Below are positions 1-9,028 of a stretch of DNA of 64,000 nucleotides, in pieces; the stretch's first letter is position 1; each line of letters starts with the position of its first letter. Made by a program: the position numbers and the translations under genes. The notes under the pieces are model-generated. The model saw only the letters and a program-made list of their open reading frames with translations, was not told the DNA's origin and did no database searches. The stretch is taken from contig NZ_LJYW01000001.1 of the NCBI RefSeq assembly GCF_001305515.1, positions 1,410,320 to 1,474,319 on the forward strand, written 5' to 3'. This stretch comes from Prosthecodimorpha hirschii. GTDB taxonomy: Bacteria; Pseudomonadota; Alphaproteobacteria; Rhizobiales; Ancalomicrobiaceae.

Positions 1-1224
1 GGCATGGTGATGGGCGGCACGCTGTTCGAGGAACTCGGCTTCTACTATGTCGGCCCGATCGACGGCCACAATCTCGACCACCTGCTGCCGGTCCTGAAGA
101 ATGTCCGGGACGCGCAGAAGGGTCCGATCCTGGTCCATGTCGTCACCCAGAAGGGCAAGGGCTATGCCCCGGCCGAAGAGGCGGCGGACAAATATCACGG
201 CGTCAACAAGTTCGACGTGGTCACCGGCAAGCAGGCCAAGCCCAAGGCCAATGCGCCGAGCTACACGCGCGTCTTCGGCGAGAGCCTGATCGCGGAGGGC
301 CGCAAGGACGAGCGCGTGGTCGGCATCACCGCCGCCATGCCGAACGGTACCGGGCTCGATCTCTTCGCCGAGGCCTTCCCGAAACGCGTGTTCGATGTCG
401 GCATCGCCGAGCAGCATGCCGTCACCTTCGCGGCCGGCCTCGCCGCCGAGGGCTACAAGCCCTTCTGCGCGATCTATTCGACGTTCCTGCAGCGCGGCTA
501 CGATCAGGTCGTCCATGACGTGGCGATCCAGCGTCTGCCGGTGCGCTTCCCCATCGATCGCGCGGGTCTGGTCGGGGCCGACGGGCCGACCCATGCGGGC
601 GCCTACGACCTCGCCTTCCTGGGCTGCCTGCCGCATTTCGTGATCATGGCCGCGGCCGACGAGGCGGAACTGGTCCACATGGTGGCGACCGCCGCCGCGA
701 TCGACGATGCCCCGTCGGCCTTCCGCTACCCGCGCGGCGAGGGCGTCGGCGTCGAGATGCCGACCGAGGGCGTGCCGCTCGAGATCGGGCGCGGGCGCAT
801 CCTGCGCGAGGGCTCGACGGTCGCCATCCTGTCGCTCGGGACCCGGCTGAAGGCCGCCCTGGAGGCCGCCGAGACGCTCGACGGCTTCGGCCTGTCGACG
901 ACCGTGGCCGACGCCCGCTTCATGAAGCCGCTCGACCGCGACCTGTTGCGCCGGCTGGCCCGCGAGCACGCCGTGCTGGTCACCGTCGAGGAGGGCTCGA
1001 TCGGCGGCTTCGGCAGCCATGTGCTGCAGGCGCTGGCCGAGGAGGGGCTGCTCGACGGCGGGCTCAAGGTGCGTCCGATGATGCTGCCCGACAGCTTCCT
1101 TGACCATGACAGCCCGGAGCGCATGTATGCCGCCGCCGGGCTCGACGCGCCCGGCATCGTCACGCGCGTCTTCGAGGCACTCGGCCGGGATACGGCCGGC
1201 GTGGAAGCCATGCGCCGGGCCTAG
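1..1224 (+). CDS. dxs: 1-deoxy-D-xylulose-5-phosphate synthase, C-terminal two thirds (5' end outside window)
   Basis: Condenses pyruvate and glyceraldehyde 3-phosphate to DXP, the first step of the MEP isoprenoid pathway; a cytosolic, thiamine-diphosphate-dependent enzyme. The reading frame is open at base 1, so the N-terminal part of the thiamine-binding domain is missing; full-length DXS is about 640 residues and about 407 are seen. Visible parts are the end of the first transketolase-like domain ([12 protein letters not shown]), the pyrimidine-binding domain starting near [10 protein letters not shown] with [13 protein letters not shown] and [15 protein letters not shown], and the C-terminal transketolase domain ([13 protein letters not shown]). 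The ATG at 4 is internal and is not the start. Certain as to family. Confidence 0.97.
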   Translation, partial: GMVMGGTLFEELGFYYVGPIDGHNLDHLLPVLKNVRDAQKGPILVHVVTQKGKGYAPAEEAADKYHGVNKFDVVTGKQAKPKANAPSYTRVFGESLIAEGRKDERVVGITAAMPNGTGLDLFAEAFPKRVFDVGIAEQHAVTFAAGLAAEGYKPFCAIYSTFLQRGYDQVVHDVAIQRLPVRFPIDRAGLVGADGPTHAGAYDLAFLGCLPHFVIMAAADEAELVHMVATAAAIDDAPSAFRYPRGEGVGVEMPTEGVPLEIGRGRILREGSTVAILSLGTRLKAALEAAETLDGFGLSTTVADARFMKPLDRDLLRRLAREHAVLVTVEEGSIGGFGSHVLQALAEEGLLDGGLKVRPMMLPDSFLDHDSPERMYAAAGLDAPGIVTRVFEALGRDTAGVEAMRRA

Positions 1225-1265
1225 TATCGTCCGTCGCGACCCGCAGGATCGGATCGGGAATCGTC

Positions 1266-1880
1266 ATGTCCATCAGAACCATCCGGCTGGCGCTCTGGGG
1301 CGCCGTCGTGGTCGCCGCCCTCGGGCTGGGCGGCCTCTTCGCCTGGCAGAGCCTCAAGCCGCGCGTCAACGAGCTGGGCGACCTGATCGCCCCGACCGAC
1401 ACGGTCGGCGGCCCGTTCACGCTCAAGGACCAGAACGGCCGCGTGGTGACGCGCGACGACCTGAAGGGCAAGCCGGCGGCAATGTTCTTCGGCTACACCT
1501 TCTGTCCCGATGTCTGCCCGACGACCCTGACGGAAGCGACGCAGTGGCTGAAGACGCTCGGTCCGGATGCCGACAGTCTGCAGGTGGTCTTCGTCAGCGT
1601 CGATCCCGAGCGCGACACGTCCGAGAAGCTGAAGGAATATCTGGAGGCCTTCGATCCGCGCATCCGCGGGCTGACCGGCACGCCCGAGCAGGTCGCCGAG
1701 ATCGTCAAGGCCTACCGGGTCTATGCCCGCAAGGTCGCCTCCGGGCAGACCTATCTGATGGACCATACCGCGACCGTCTATCTGATGAATGCGCAGCAGC
1801 GCTTCGTCGGCGCGATCAACTATCAGGAGCCGACCGACAAGGCGCTCTCCAAGCTGCGTCAGCTGCTGGCGCGTAGTTGA
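1266..1880 (+). CDS. SCO1/SenC family copper chaperone
   Basis: Membrane-anchored thioredoxin-fold protein that normally delivers copper to the CuA site of cytochrome c oxidase. The 204 residues begin with a single hydrophobic anchor (LALWGAVVVAALGLGGLFAW), followed by the Sco core. The metal-binding CxxxC is in FCPDVCPTT, and the distal copper-ligand histidine is in LMDHTATVYL, so all three ligands are present. It lies 42 bp after dxs on the same strand, with tlyA downstream. No cytochrome oxidase genes are in the window, so the partner is inferred from the family alone. Confidence 0.93.
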   Translation: MSIRTIRLALWGAVVVAALGLGGLFAWQSLKPRVNELGDLIAPTDTVGGPFTLKDQNGRVVTRDDLKGKPAAMFFGYTFCPDVCPTTLTEATQWLKTLGPDADSLQVVFVSVDPERDTSEKLKEYLEAFDPRIRGLTGTPEQVAEIVKAYRVYARKVASGQTYLMDHTATVYLMNAQQRFVGAINYQEPTDKALSKLRQLLARS

Positions 1881-1942
1881 CCGCATCGCCCATGCGGACC
1901 GATCTGCTTTTCGCCGGGTCCTTTCGGCGCTATCATCCGGCC

Positions 1943-2086
1943 ATGTCATCGAGCGACCTCAAGGCTGCCCTGATCGCGACGCCGCTGCTCCTGGCAGCCC
2001 TCGGCGCGAGCCTCTGGCTGTGGACGCGCTGGGGCCTGGGCGTCTATTTCGATGCCGCCATGGGCGCGCTGGCGGGTTGCTTCTGA
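1943..2086 (+). CDS. small single-pass membrane protein (47 residues), hypothetical
   Basis: Short ORF starting MSSSDLKAALIATPLLL, with one strong hydrophobic segment from about residue 8 to 25 followed by WTRWGLGVYFDAAMGA. Its TGA stop directly abuts the GTG start of the downstream tlyA gene, which suggests translational coupling. I chose the ATG at 1943 because the upstream in-frame ATG at 1877 gives an arginine-rich, non-hydrophobic leader. I do not recognise the family and it could be a fortuitous ORF; the abutting junction and hydrophobic content are the only support. Confidence 0.45.
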   Translation: MSSSDLKAALIATPLLLAALGASLWLWTRWGLGVYFDAAMGALAGCF

Positions 2087-2893
2087 GTGCGGGACACGAG
2101 CTCCGAAATCGCCGGCACCGGACCGGGCGGCCCCGATCGCATCCGCCTCGATCAGCTCCTGGTCGCGCGCGGCTTCTACGCGACCCGGGCGCGCGCGCGT
2201 GACGCCATCCAGCGCGGCGTGGTCGCGGTCGCCGGGACGGTCGAGACCAAACCCGGAGCCCTGGTGCCCGGCAATGCGCCGATCGTCGCCGCCGATCCCG
2301 CCGCCCGCTACGTCTCGCGCGGCGCCCTGAAGCTGATCGCCGCGCTCGACACCTTCGGGCTCTCTCCCGCCGGCCGGGCCTGCCTCGACATCGGTGCCTC
2401 GACCGGCGGCTTCACCCAGGTGCTGCTCGAACGCGGCGCCCGCTCCGTGACCGCGATCGATGTCGGGCACGGCCAGCTCGACCGGACGCTTGCCGCCGAT
2501 CCCCGGGTCGGCGCCGTGGAAGGCCTCAATGCCCGCGACCTGACGCTGGTCGACGTGCCCGAGCCGCCGGAATTCGTCACCGCCGACGTGAGCTTCATCT
2601 CGCTGACGCTCGCCCTGCCGCCGGCGCTCGCCCTCGCCCGTCCGGGTGCGGTCGTGGTGGCGCTGATCAAGCCGCAATTCGAGGTCGGCCGGGACGGCAT
2701 CGGCAAGGGCGGCATCGTGCGCGACGCGGAGGCGGCCGAGGCGGCCGCCTGTGGCATCGAGACCTTCCTGGAGGCGCAGGGCTGGCGCCTGATCGGTCGC
2801 ATCGCCTCCCCGATCGAGGGCGGCGACGGCAATCGCGAATATCTGGTGGCCGCCGAAAAGCCCGAAGCGGTCAGAAGGTCCGCTCCGCTCTGA
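2087..2893 (+). CDS. tlyA: TlyA family 16S/23S rRNA (cytidine-2'-O)-methyltransferase
   Basis: SAM-dependent rRNA 2'-O-methyltransferase, often misnamed hemolysin A. The N-terminus is an S4 RNA-binding domain (RLDQLLVARGFYATRARA, residues about 18-80). The FtsJ-like methyltransferase domain follows, with the SAM motif CLDIGASTGGFTQVLLERG and the later FVTADVSFISL and ALIKPQFEVGR motifs. The 268 residues are normal for the family. The start is GTG, immediately after the stop of the preceding small ORF. The 3' end overlaps the convergent porin gene by 23 bp. Co-location with dxs is common in alphaproteobacteria. Confidence 0.92.
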   Translation: MRDTSSEIAGTGPGGPDRIRLDQLLVARGFYATRARARDAIQRGVVAVAGTVETKPGALVPGNAPIVAADPAARYVSRGALKLIAALDTFGLSPAGRACLDIGASTGGFTQVLLERGARSVTAIDVGHGQLDRTLAADPRVGAVEGLNARDLTLVDVPEPPEFVTADVSFISLTLALPPALALARPGAVVVALIKPQFEVGRDGIGKGGIVRDAEAAEAAACGIETFLEAQGWRLIGRIASPIEGGDGNREYLVAAEKPEAVRRSAPL

Positions 2894-4259
2894 CGGTTGC
2901 GGTGACCGAATGCGCGTCCCGCAGCCGCCGGCGCCAGGGATTGTATTCGCCCGGCCCCGGCTTGCCGCTGAAGGCGGAGCGGGTCGCCGGCGTGAAGTCG
3001 AGCCGCCGCCATTCGAGCGCCGCGCCGAGCATGAAGCCGGGCACCGGCCGCCACAGGAGGTCGCCACCGAGATCGGTCAGCGCGAAGTCGCGTGCGCGAT
3101 AGCCGTTGACCGCGACATAGCCGCCGGTCACGGCCAGTTCCCAGCGCGGCGAGAAGAAGTGCCGGTAGCCCGCGGCGATCGACTGCGCCTTGGTCGGCTT
3201 CAGGGCACCGTCCGGCAGGTCGTTCAACCGCCCGGACCAGCCGAACAGCGCATCGGCGCCGAAATTGCCCAAGGCATCGAGGCTCGCCGCCGCATAGGCC
3301 GTCGCACCGCTCGCGCGCACCACCTGGAGGCTCGCGCGATCGCCCTCCCCGAGCATCGGCAGGTGGAGGGTCGCCCCCGCGCCGGTCGCGCTGCCCCAGC
3401 CGACCGTCGTGCCCGCGGGTGAGTAGCCGAGATAGCTGCGGTGACGGTCGTTCTCCAGACGGTGCAGGGCGGACATGACCTGCACCGAGCCCCAGGTCTC
3501 GGTGAGGACGGCGGAGAAGACCAGATCCGGCCAGTCGGGATCGGTGCCGACAAGGCCGTCGCGCGCCCGGGTGCGCAGCGCGTTCGGCATGTCGGCGAGG
3601 ATCAGTTCGTCGAAGATGCCGATGCCGTTGCGCCCCCGGTAGCCGGAGGCGGCCCATTCCAGGCTGGCGGTGACGGCGAGCGCGCCCTCGATCTTGCGCG
3701 TGACGGCCAGGAGATCGACCTTCGCGTCCGGCCAGGGCCGGTTCGTGGTCGGGTTGAGCGCATACCAGCGGTCGTTGGTGCCGATATAGTCGAAGAAGGA
3801 CTGCCGCCGCCCGACCGTGACCATGCCGAGTTCGATATAGGCCGCGTCGAGATAGACCGCCGGCGCGTCGCCACCCGCGCCGCCGGCGGAACGCTCGATG
3901 GCCAGCGCGGTCACCGTCCGGATGGTGCCGATTTCGCTCGCCGTGCGCAGATCGATGTCGAGACCGGCCCGCGCGGTCAGCGCGAAGCGTCCGGGCGGCG
4001 GACCGGTGCCCTCGATGCGCCAGAGCCGCTCTTCGGGACCGGAGCGCGCGGTCAGGACGCGGCCGCCCCGATGGCCTTGCGCGTCGAGCCGGGCGGTGCC
4101 GACCACGGCGAGACAGCTTTCGGTCGACGGCAGGGCGACGAAGGCGGGGCCCAGGGCGGCACAGTCGAGCGGCGTCGCCTTGCCGTCGCCGGCGCGGGTC
4201 GTGCCGGTGGCGAAAAGGGCGACCAGTACGGCGGCGGCCGAGACGCGACAGAAGCCCAT
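2871..4259 (-). CDS. outer-membrane porin of the Omp2b/Porin_2 family
   Basis: A 462-residue beta-barrel porin for passive solute diffusion across the outer membrane. It has a signal peptide (AAAVLVALFATGTTRAG) and the family-typical mature start with two cysteines (LDCAALGPAFVALPSTESC). Alternating hydrophobic strands run throughout and it ends in phenylalanine (VRAERTF), as expected for barrel insertion by the BAM complex. The central region is more divergent than classical Omp2b. The GC-rich 3' end overlaps tlyA tail to tail. Substrate is unknown. Confidence 0.82.
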   Translation of the reverse strand: MGFCRVSAAAVLVALFATGTTRAGDGKATPLDCAALGPAFVALPSTESCLAVVGTARLDAQGHRGGRVLTARSGPEERLWRIEGTGPPPGRFALTARAGLDIDLRTASEIGTIRTVTALAIERSAGGAGGDAPAVYLDAAYIELGMVTVGRRQSFFDYIGTNDRWYALNPTTNRPWPDAKVDLLAVTRKIEGALAVTASLEWAASGYRGRNGIGIFDELILADMPNALRTRARDGLVGTDPDWPDLVFSAVLTETWGSVQVMSALHRLENDRHRSYLGYSPAGTTVGWGSATGAGATLHLPMLGEGDRASLQVVRASGATAYAAASLDALGNFGADALFGWSGRLNDLPDGALKPTKAQSIAAGYRHFFSPRWELAVTGGYVAVNGYRARDFALTDLGGDLLWRPVPGFMLGAALEWRRLDFTPATRSAFSGKPGPGEYNPWRRRLRDAHSVTATVRAERTF

Positions 4260-4363
4260 GGCGAGCCATCCCCCGTCGACCCGAAATGGTCGACGGCGGC
4301 GGAACGATACTCAGGGTAGCCACGTCCCGACAACCTTTGATTTCATCCGGATTGCACCCGGCT

Positions 4364-4663
4364 TCATCCCAGGACCGCGCGGAACAGCACGACCGCGGCC
4401 GCGCCGACCGCGACCGTGCCGATCAGCGGCAGCCGCAGGGCCGCCAGGGCCGTCACCGCCGCCGCCAGGGTTTCGGCCGGCCCGGTCGCCAGGGCCATGG
4501 GGGCGATCACGGCGGTCAGGACGGCGAGCGGGATGGCGTCGAAGGCCGCCTTGAGGCGCGGCCCGAGCACCAGGCGGTCGGCGATCAGGACACCGCCGAT
4601 GCGCGTCGCATAGGTGACGGCCGCCATGGCCAGGATGGCGGCAAGCGTCTGTCCGTCGACCAT
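4364..4663 (-). CDS. azlD: AzlD family branched-chain amino acid exporter subunit
   Basis: Small partner of AzlC, together forming an inner-membrane branched-chain amino acid exporter (YgaZH type). The 99 residues show four hydrophobic segments; TYATRIGGVLIADRL and DAIPLAVLTAVIAPMAL are typical of the family. The ATG at 4663 shares one base with the TGA of azlC (TGATG), giving termination-reinitiation coupling, which fixes the start. The frame remains open far upstream inside azlC, but that extension is not coding. Substrate is inferred from the family. Confidence 0.9.
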   Translation of the reverse strand: MVDGQTLAAILAMAAVTYATRIGGVLIADRLVLGPRLKAAFDAIPLAVLTAVIAPMALATGPAETLAAAVTALAALRLPLIGTVAVGAAAVVLFRAVLG

Positions 4664-5460
4664 CACGGCCGCGCCTCCGTCTTGCCGGCTATCGCCGGGT
4701 TGCCGGCTTGCACCGGATTGCCGGCTTGCACCGGATCGCCGGCCTGCGCCGGGTTGCCGGCTATCGCCGGATTGCCGGCTGCGGGCGCCAGCAGGACGGC
4801 GGCGGCGATCCCGGCGGTGGCGCCGGAGACGACATGCCAGGGACTGCCGACGGCGAGATGCGCCAGGGCCGCCGCCGCCGCGCTGGCGGCGATCACCGCA
4901 CCGGCCCGCGGCGCGGCGCGGAAGCCGGCGACGAGGCCGATGAACAGGGCCGTGAAGGCGAAATCGGCGCCGATCCGCTTCGGGTCGCCGAGAAGCGACC
5001 CCGCCAGGGCGCCCAGGGTCGTGAACAGGACCCAGTTCACCCAGAAGGGCACCGCCATGCCGATCCAATAGGCCGGTGTCAGCGGCCGTTCGCGTGCCCG
5101 CCGTTCGGCCAGCGCCCAGTTCTCGTCGGCCATCACGCCGACGCCGACGAACCGAACGAGCCGCGGGAAGCCGGCGATCTTCGGCGCCAGCGAGGCCCCC
5201 ATCAGGAGATGGCGGGCGTTGATCAGCCCGGTCGAGAAGGCGACGGCGCCGATCGGGACCGGGGCGGCCCAGAGATCGAGCACGGCGAATTGCGCGCCGC
5301 CGGCAAAGACCAGGGCCGACATCAGCGCCACCTCGGCCGGATGCAGGCCCCGGCCGACCGCCAGCGCCCCGAACAGAAGCCCGATCGGGACCGCGGCGAG
5401 GAGCGGCGGAAGAATGTCGCGGAGGCCCGCGCGGGCCTCGGCAAGGGTGTCGGCGGTCAT
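4663..5460 (-). CDS. azlC: AzlC family branched-chain amino acid permease
   Basis: Large subunit of the AzlCD exporter. The conserved core covers residues about 10-225, with LLAAVPIGLLFGALAVGRG near the N-terminus and MADENWALAERRA in the middle, and multiple membrane helices. The last ~40 residues are an unusual degenerate six-residue repeat, AGNPAI/AGNPAQ/AGDPVQ, encoded by an 18-bp tandem repeat; ordinary AzlC proteins end before this. The gene sits between an AraC regulator and azlD on the same strand, so it is probably co-transcribed with both. Confidence 0.9.
   Translation of the reverse strand: MTADTLAEARAGLRDILPPLLAAVPIGLLFGALAVGRGLHPAEVALMSALVFAGGAQFAVLDLWAAPVPIGAVAFSTGLINARHLLMGASLAPKIAGFPRLVRFVGVGVMADENWALAERRARERPLTPAYWIGMAVPFWVNWVLFTTLGALAGSLLGDPKRIGADFAFTALFIGLVAGFRAAPRAGAVIAASAAAAALAHLAVGSPWHVVSGATAGIAAAVLLAPAAGNPAIAGNPAQAGDPVQAGNPVQAGNPAIAGKTEARP
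4682..4781. repeat. 18-bp tandem repeat at the 3' end of azlC
   Basis: Five 18-bp units (4682-4699, 4700-4717, 4718-4735, 4736-4753, 4754-4771) plus a partial sixth, of the form TTGCCGGCTATCGCCGGG with a few substitutions. They encode the six-residue AGNPxx repeat on the minus strand, so copy-number change would keep azlC in frame. Confidence 0.9.
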
Positions 5461-5481
5461 GGCGGGACTCGTTCGAAAGGC

Positions 5482-5519
5482 CGGTCTCAGGCCTGAAAAG
5501 CGGTCTCAGGCCTGAAAGG
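5482..5519. repeat. 19-bp tandem duplication at the araC 3' end
   Basis: Two adjacent 19-bp copies (5482-5500 and 5501-5519) differing at one position and containing the palindrome CAGGCCTG. The stop codon of the AraC-type gene lies within the second copy, so the first is 3' untranslated sequence between araC and azlC. Confidence 0.8.
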
Positions 5520-6363
5520 CGGTGCGGTAGGCCCCCGGGGTGACGCCCATCCGCGCCTTGAAGGCACGGGTCAGATGGGCCTGATCGGCGAAGCCGGTGG
5601 CGGCGGCGACCTCGGCCGGCCTCTCGCCCCCGCGCAGCCTGTCGCGCGCCGCCGCGACGCGGCGATCGACCAGGTAGGCATGCGGGGTCAGGCCGGTCTC
5701 GCGCCGGAAGGCACGGATCAGCCGGTGCGGCGTCAGGCCGGCGATCGCCGCGAGATCGGCGAGGCTATGCTCGACGGACGGATCCGCCTCCAGTCGCGCC
5801 CGCACCCGGGCGACCGGGCCGGGCTCGCGGCCGAGCGCGGCGACGGGGATGTCGGCATGGCGCGCCAGGCAGCGGGCGAGCGCGCGCGTCATCAGTTCCT
5901 CGGCGCCGAAGGGGTCGGTGCCGGCCTGCAGCCGGCGATGCGCCTCGGCATAGAGCGCCGCCCCTTCGGGATCGCGCACGGCGGCCTGCGGGAAGCCCGG
6001 CGTGCCGCGATCGCGCCCGCCGGCGAGATCGGCGGCGAGACGGCGCAGGGTCGCGGTCGACGGATAGATCATGCGGTAGCTGTAGCCCTCGGCGAGCGGG
6101 GCGCCGTCATGGACGACTTCGGGATCGTTGAAGGCGAATTCGCCGGGTCCGGCATAGTGGCGAATGCCGCGGGCGGTCCAGGTCTCGCAGCCGGCCTCGA
6201 TCGCCCCGATGGCGTAGGTCTCGTGCCGATGCGGCACATAGGCGTGGGTCGTGAAGGTCGCGGTCATGCATTCGAGCGCGTCGAACCGCCCCGCGACGAA
6301 GAAGCGGGCGCTTTCCGCACCGTCGAGGTCGCCGAGGGCCCGGCTCTGGCTGATCGCATCCAT
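5506..6363 (-). CDS. AraC family transcriptional regulator
   Basis: 285-residue regulator with an N-terminal AraC-binding (cupin-like) sensor domain (HRHETYAIGAIEAG, GEFAFNDPEVVHDG). The C-terminal double helix-turn-helix has LADLAAIAGLTPHRLIRAFR, then RRVAAARDRLRGG and TGFADQAHLTRAFKARMG. The start at 6363 (MDAISQSRAL) was chosen because upstream in-frame sequence has no protein-like character. It precedes azlC by 45 bp on the same strand, a common arrangement in which the regulator controls amino acid efflux. It is divergent from the methyltransferase gene across 156 bp. Confidence 0.9.
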   Translation of the reverse strand: MDAISQSRALGDLDGAESARFFVAGRFDALECMTATFTTHAYVPHRHETYAIGAIEAGCETWTARGIRHYAGPGEFAFNDPEVVHDGAPLAEGYSYRMIYPSTATLRRLAADLAGGRDRGTPGFPQAAVRDPEGAALYAEAHRRLQAGTDPFGAEELMTRALARCLARHADIPVAALGREPGPVARVRARLEADPSVEHSLADLAAIAGLTPHRLIRAFRRETGLTPHAYLVDRRVAAARDRLRGGERPAEVAAATGFADQAHLTRAFKARMGVTPGAYRTAFQA

Positions 6364-6519
6364 GGCCGGAAAGGTAACGCTTCGGGCGACGGCGTCTTGA
6401 ACAAAATTGCGCGCCGGTCCACTTGGAGGTCCGGCCTGCCGGTCGACCGCGAGGTCCGGCCGGGACGGCCGGGCCCGGGCGGCCGCCATGGCGGTCCGGC
6501 CATCAGCGAGGACAGGGTT

Positions 6520-7764
6520 TTGCACGCACAGGACGGCATCGAAACGGTCACGGTCGCGGAGATCGGCCACAAGGGCGACGGCGTCGCCGACAGCACGGCC
6601 GGACGCATCTTCGTGCCGATGTCGCTGCCGGGCGAGGCCGTCCGGATCGAGCAGGCCGGCGAGCGGGCGCGCGTGATCGAGATCGTCACGCCGAGCCCGG
6701 ACCGGGTGGCGCCGCCCTGCCCGCATTTCGGTCTGTGCGGCGGCTGCAGCCTGCAGCACTGGGCCGAACCCGCCTATCTCGAATTCAAGCGCCAGACGGT
6801 CGCCGCCGCCTTCGCCGATCGCGGCATCGACGCGACCGTGCTGCCGACCGTGGCGGTTGCACCGCGCAGCCGCCGCCGCGCGGTCATCGCCGTCCAGCGC
6901 GGTGCGGACGGGCGCTTCGCCGTCGGCTTCCGCGAGCGCCTGTCGCATAAAGTGGCGCCCGCGGCCGGCTGTCTGGTCGTGACGCAGGCCATCGTCGACG
7001 CCATGCCGAAGCTGATCCGGATCGCCGACATGCTGTCCGTCCCGGCCAAGGGGGCGATCTTCACGGTGATCGACACCGAGACCGGCCTCGACGTGGCGGT
7101 CGCCGAGGCGCGCCTGCCGGCGGCCCGCCGCCAGGACGTGATCACCGCCGTGCTGTCGCTCGGCTTCGCGCGCTTCTCGATCGACGGGGAGACGCTGGTC
7201 GAGGCCCGCCCGCCGCAGATGCGCTTCGGCGGCGTCGCGGTGGCGATCCCGGCCGGCGCCTTCGTGCAGGCGGTGGCGAGCGCCGAGGAGGCGCTGTCCA
7301 ACCGGGTCGTCGAGGCGGTCGGCAAGGCCAAGCGGGTCGCCGATCTCTTCGCGGGCTCGGGCACCTTCACGCTGCGGCTGGCCCGCGGCGCCCATGTCCA
7401 TGCCGTCGAATCGGAAGCCCGCGCGCTCGACGCCCTGTCGCGCGCCGCGCGCCACGCCCAGGGCCTGAAGCCGATCTCGATCGAGACCCGCGACCTCTAT
7501 CGCCGCCCCCTGATGGCCAAGGAACTGGCCAAATACGATGCGGTCGTTTTCGACCCGCCGCGCGACGGCGCTGCCCCGCAGGCCAAGGAACTGGCGAAAT
7601 CCGCCGTCCCGATCATCGTCGCGGTCTCGTGCAATCCGGCCACGCTCGCCCGCGATGCGCGCTACCTGATCGATGCCGGCTGGCGGCTCGGACCGGTCCA
7701 GCCGGTCGACCAGTTCCTCTGGTCGCACCATGTCGAGGCGGTCGCGGTCCTGACCAAGGGCTGA
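6520..7764 (+). CDS. RlmD/RlmC-type 23S rRNA (uracil-C5)-methyltransferase
   Basis: SAM-dependent enzyme making m5U in 23S rRNA. An N-terminal TRAM-like domain (IGHKGDGVAD) is followed by the iron-sulfur cysteine cluster CPHFGLCGGCSLQHW, then the Rossmann domain with ADLFAGSGTFTLRLA, FDPPRDGA, and the catalytic cysteine in VSCNPATLARD. I place the start at TTG 6520 because GAGGACAGG lies just upstream and the TRAM domain begins immediately after it. No in-frame ATG lies close upstream. The resulting 414 residues fit alphaproteobacterial members. RlmC, RlmD and TrmA specificities cannot be separated by eye. Confidence 0.88.
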   Translation: MHAQDGIETVTVAEIGHKGDGVADSTAGRIFVPMSLPGEAVRIEQAGERARVIEIVTPSPDRVAPPCPHFGLCGGCSLQHWAEPAYLEFKRQTVAAAFADRGIDATVLPTVAVAPRSRRRAVIAVQRGADGRFAVGFRERLSHKVAPAAGCLVVTQAIVDAMPKLIRIADMLSVPAKGAIFTVIDTETGLDVAVAEARLPAARRQDVITAVLSLGFARFSIDGETLVEARPPQMRFGGVAVAIPAGAFVQAVASAEEALSNRVVEAVGKAKRVADLFAGSGTFTLRLARGAHVHAVESEARALDALSRAARHAQGLKPISIETRDLYRRPLMAKELAKYDAVVFDPPRDGAAPQAKELAKSAVPIIVAVSCNPATLARDARYLIDAGWRLGPVQPVDQFLWSHHVEAVAVLTKG

Positions 7765-7857
7765 TCCGGGCGCTGCCTCGATCGCGCTGCGTTCGCCGGG
7801 CGGGTTCGCCCTCGCCTTCGGGTCGCCAGGGTGGGGAGACCGGCGTGATCGGAAGAC

Positions 7858-8208
7858 CTACGCGGTCAGGATCGCGTAGATCTTGCGCACCGGTTCGATC
7901 GTCTCCCAGGTGCCGCGGAAGCCGCGCGGGATGACGAAGCTCTGGCCGGCGGAGAATTCCTCGGCGTGACCGGCCTCGGAGGTCAGGCGCAGGCGGCCGA
8001 CCAGGATCACGCAGAGCTCGTCCTCGGCATAGTCGACCGACCACGTGCCGGGCGCGGATTCCCAGACGCCGGTATAGAAGCCGCGCGCGTCGTCCTCGGT
8101 CGCCGGTCGCGTGCCGGTGACCGGCGCGCCGGCCAGCACCTTGGCGGGGTCGATCGGGTCGGCGACCCGGTCGAGCGGGGATGTGTCGATACGGACGATT
8201 CCTGTCAT
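7858..8208 (-). CDS. cupin-domain protein (DUF861/EutQ-like)
   Basis: 116-residue single-domain cupin: WESAPGTWSVDYAEDELC, LVGRLRLTSE and GQSFVIPRGFRGTWE match the beta-barrel motifs of the Cupin_3 group. Its start lies 4 bp after the stop of the potI-like permease on the same strand, so it is the last gene of the polyamine transport operon. Such cupins accompany putrescine and amino acid catabolism genes, but the reaction is unknown; a sensor, an isomerase or a binding role are all possible. Confidence 0.85.
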   Translation of the reverse strand: MTGIVRIDTSPLDRVADPIDPAKVLAGAPVTGTRPATEDDARGFYTGVWESAPGTWSVDYAEDELCVILVGRLRLTSEAGHAEEFSAGQSFVIPRGFRGTWETIEPVRKIYAILTA

Positions 8209-8212
8209 GCCC

Positions 8213-9028
8213 TCACCCTGCCGCCGCCAGCCGTTCGGCCCGTTCGCGTTCCGCCTCGCTGCGCCGGGTCAGGATCGAGGCGATGATCACCGCCACGGTG
8301 ACCACGCCGATCATGATGGTGCAGACGGCGTTGATCTCCGGCTTCACGCCGAGCCGGACATCGGAATAGATCTTCATCGGCAGGGTCGTCGCGCCCGGCC
8401 CGGTGTTGAAGCTGGCGATGACGAGGTCGTCGAGCGACAGCGTGAAGGCCAGCATCCAGCCCGACACCACCGCCGGCAGGATGATCGGCAGGGTGATCCG
8501 GAAGAACACCCCGACCGGCCGGCAGCCGAGATCCATGGCCGCCTCCTCCAGGCTGTGGTCGAAGGTGACCAGCCGCGACTGCACCACCACGGCGACGAAG
8601 CACATCGTGAAGGTGACGTGCGCGAGCATGATCGTCCAGAAGCCGCGGTCGAAATCGACGGCGACGAACAGCAGCAGGAAGGACAGGCCGAGGATGATCT
8701 CCGGCATGACCAGCGGCGCGAAGACCATGCCGGAGAACAGCATGCGGCCGGGGAAGCGGCCGTAGCGGGCGAGCACGATGGCGGCCAGCGTGCCGAGCAC
8801 GGTCGCCGCGCTCGCCGAGATCAGCGCGATGCGGATGGTCACCCAGGCGGCTTCCATCAGCTGTTCGTTCTCGAAGGCCGCCGCGTACCACTTGGTCGAC
8901 CAGCCGACCCAGATGCCGACGCTGCGCCCCTCGTTGAAGGAGTAGATCACCAGGATCAGGATCGGCAGATACAGGAACGCGAAGCCGAGCGTCAGCGAGG
9001 CCGCGTTGAAGAGCGAGAATTTCTTCAT
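8213..9028 (-). CDS. potI: spermidine/putrescine ABC transporter permease, PotI/PotC type
   Basis: Inner-membrane permease half of a polyamine importer. The 271 residues have six hydrophobic segments and the ABC-permease EAA loop (LEEAAMDLGCRPVGVFFRI), followed by TLPIILPAVVSGWMLAFTLSLDDLVI, typical of PotC/PotI. The start at 9028 overlaps the stop of the upstream permease by 4 bp (ATGA), implying coupled translation and fixing the start. Works with the adjacent ATPase, second permease and periplasmic binding protein. Confidence 0.93.
   Translation of the reverse strand: MKKFSLFNAASLTLGFAFLYLPILILVIYSFNEGRSVGIWVGWSTKWYAAAFENEQLMEAAWVTIRIALISASAATVLGTLAAIVLARYGRFPGRMLFSGMVFAPLVMPEIILGLSFLLLFVAVDFDRGFWTIMLAHVTFTMCFVAVVVQSRLVTFDHSLEEAAMDLGCRPVGVFFRITLPIILPAVVSGWMLAFTLSLDDLVIASFNTGPGATTLPMKIYSDVRLGVKPEINAVCTIMIGVVTVAVIIASILTRRSEAERERAERLAAAG

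Noticed and set aside
2902-4320. Long plus-strand open frames opposite the porin gene
   Set aside because: GC-rich shadow frames; the minus-strand frame has a signal peptide, porin motifs and terminal Phe.
4682-4781. CRISPR-like repeats
   Set aside because: Units are contiguous 18-bp tandem copies without spacers and are in frame with azlC.
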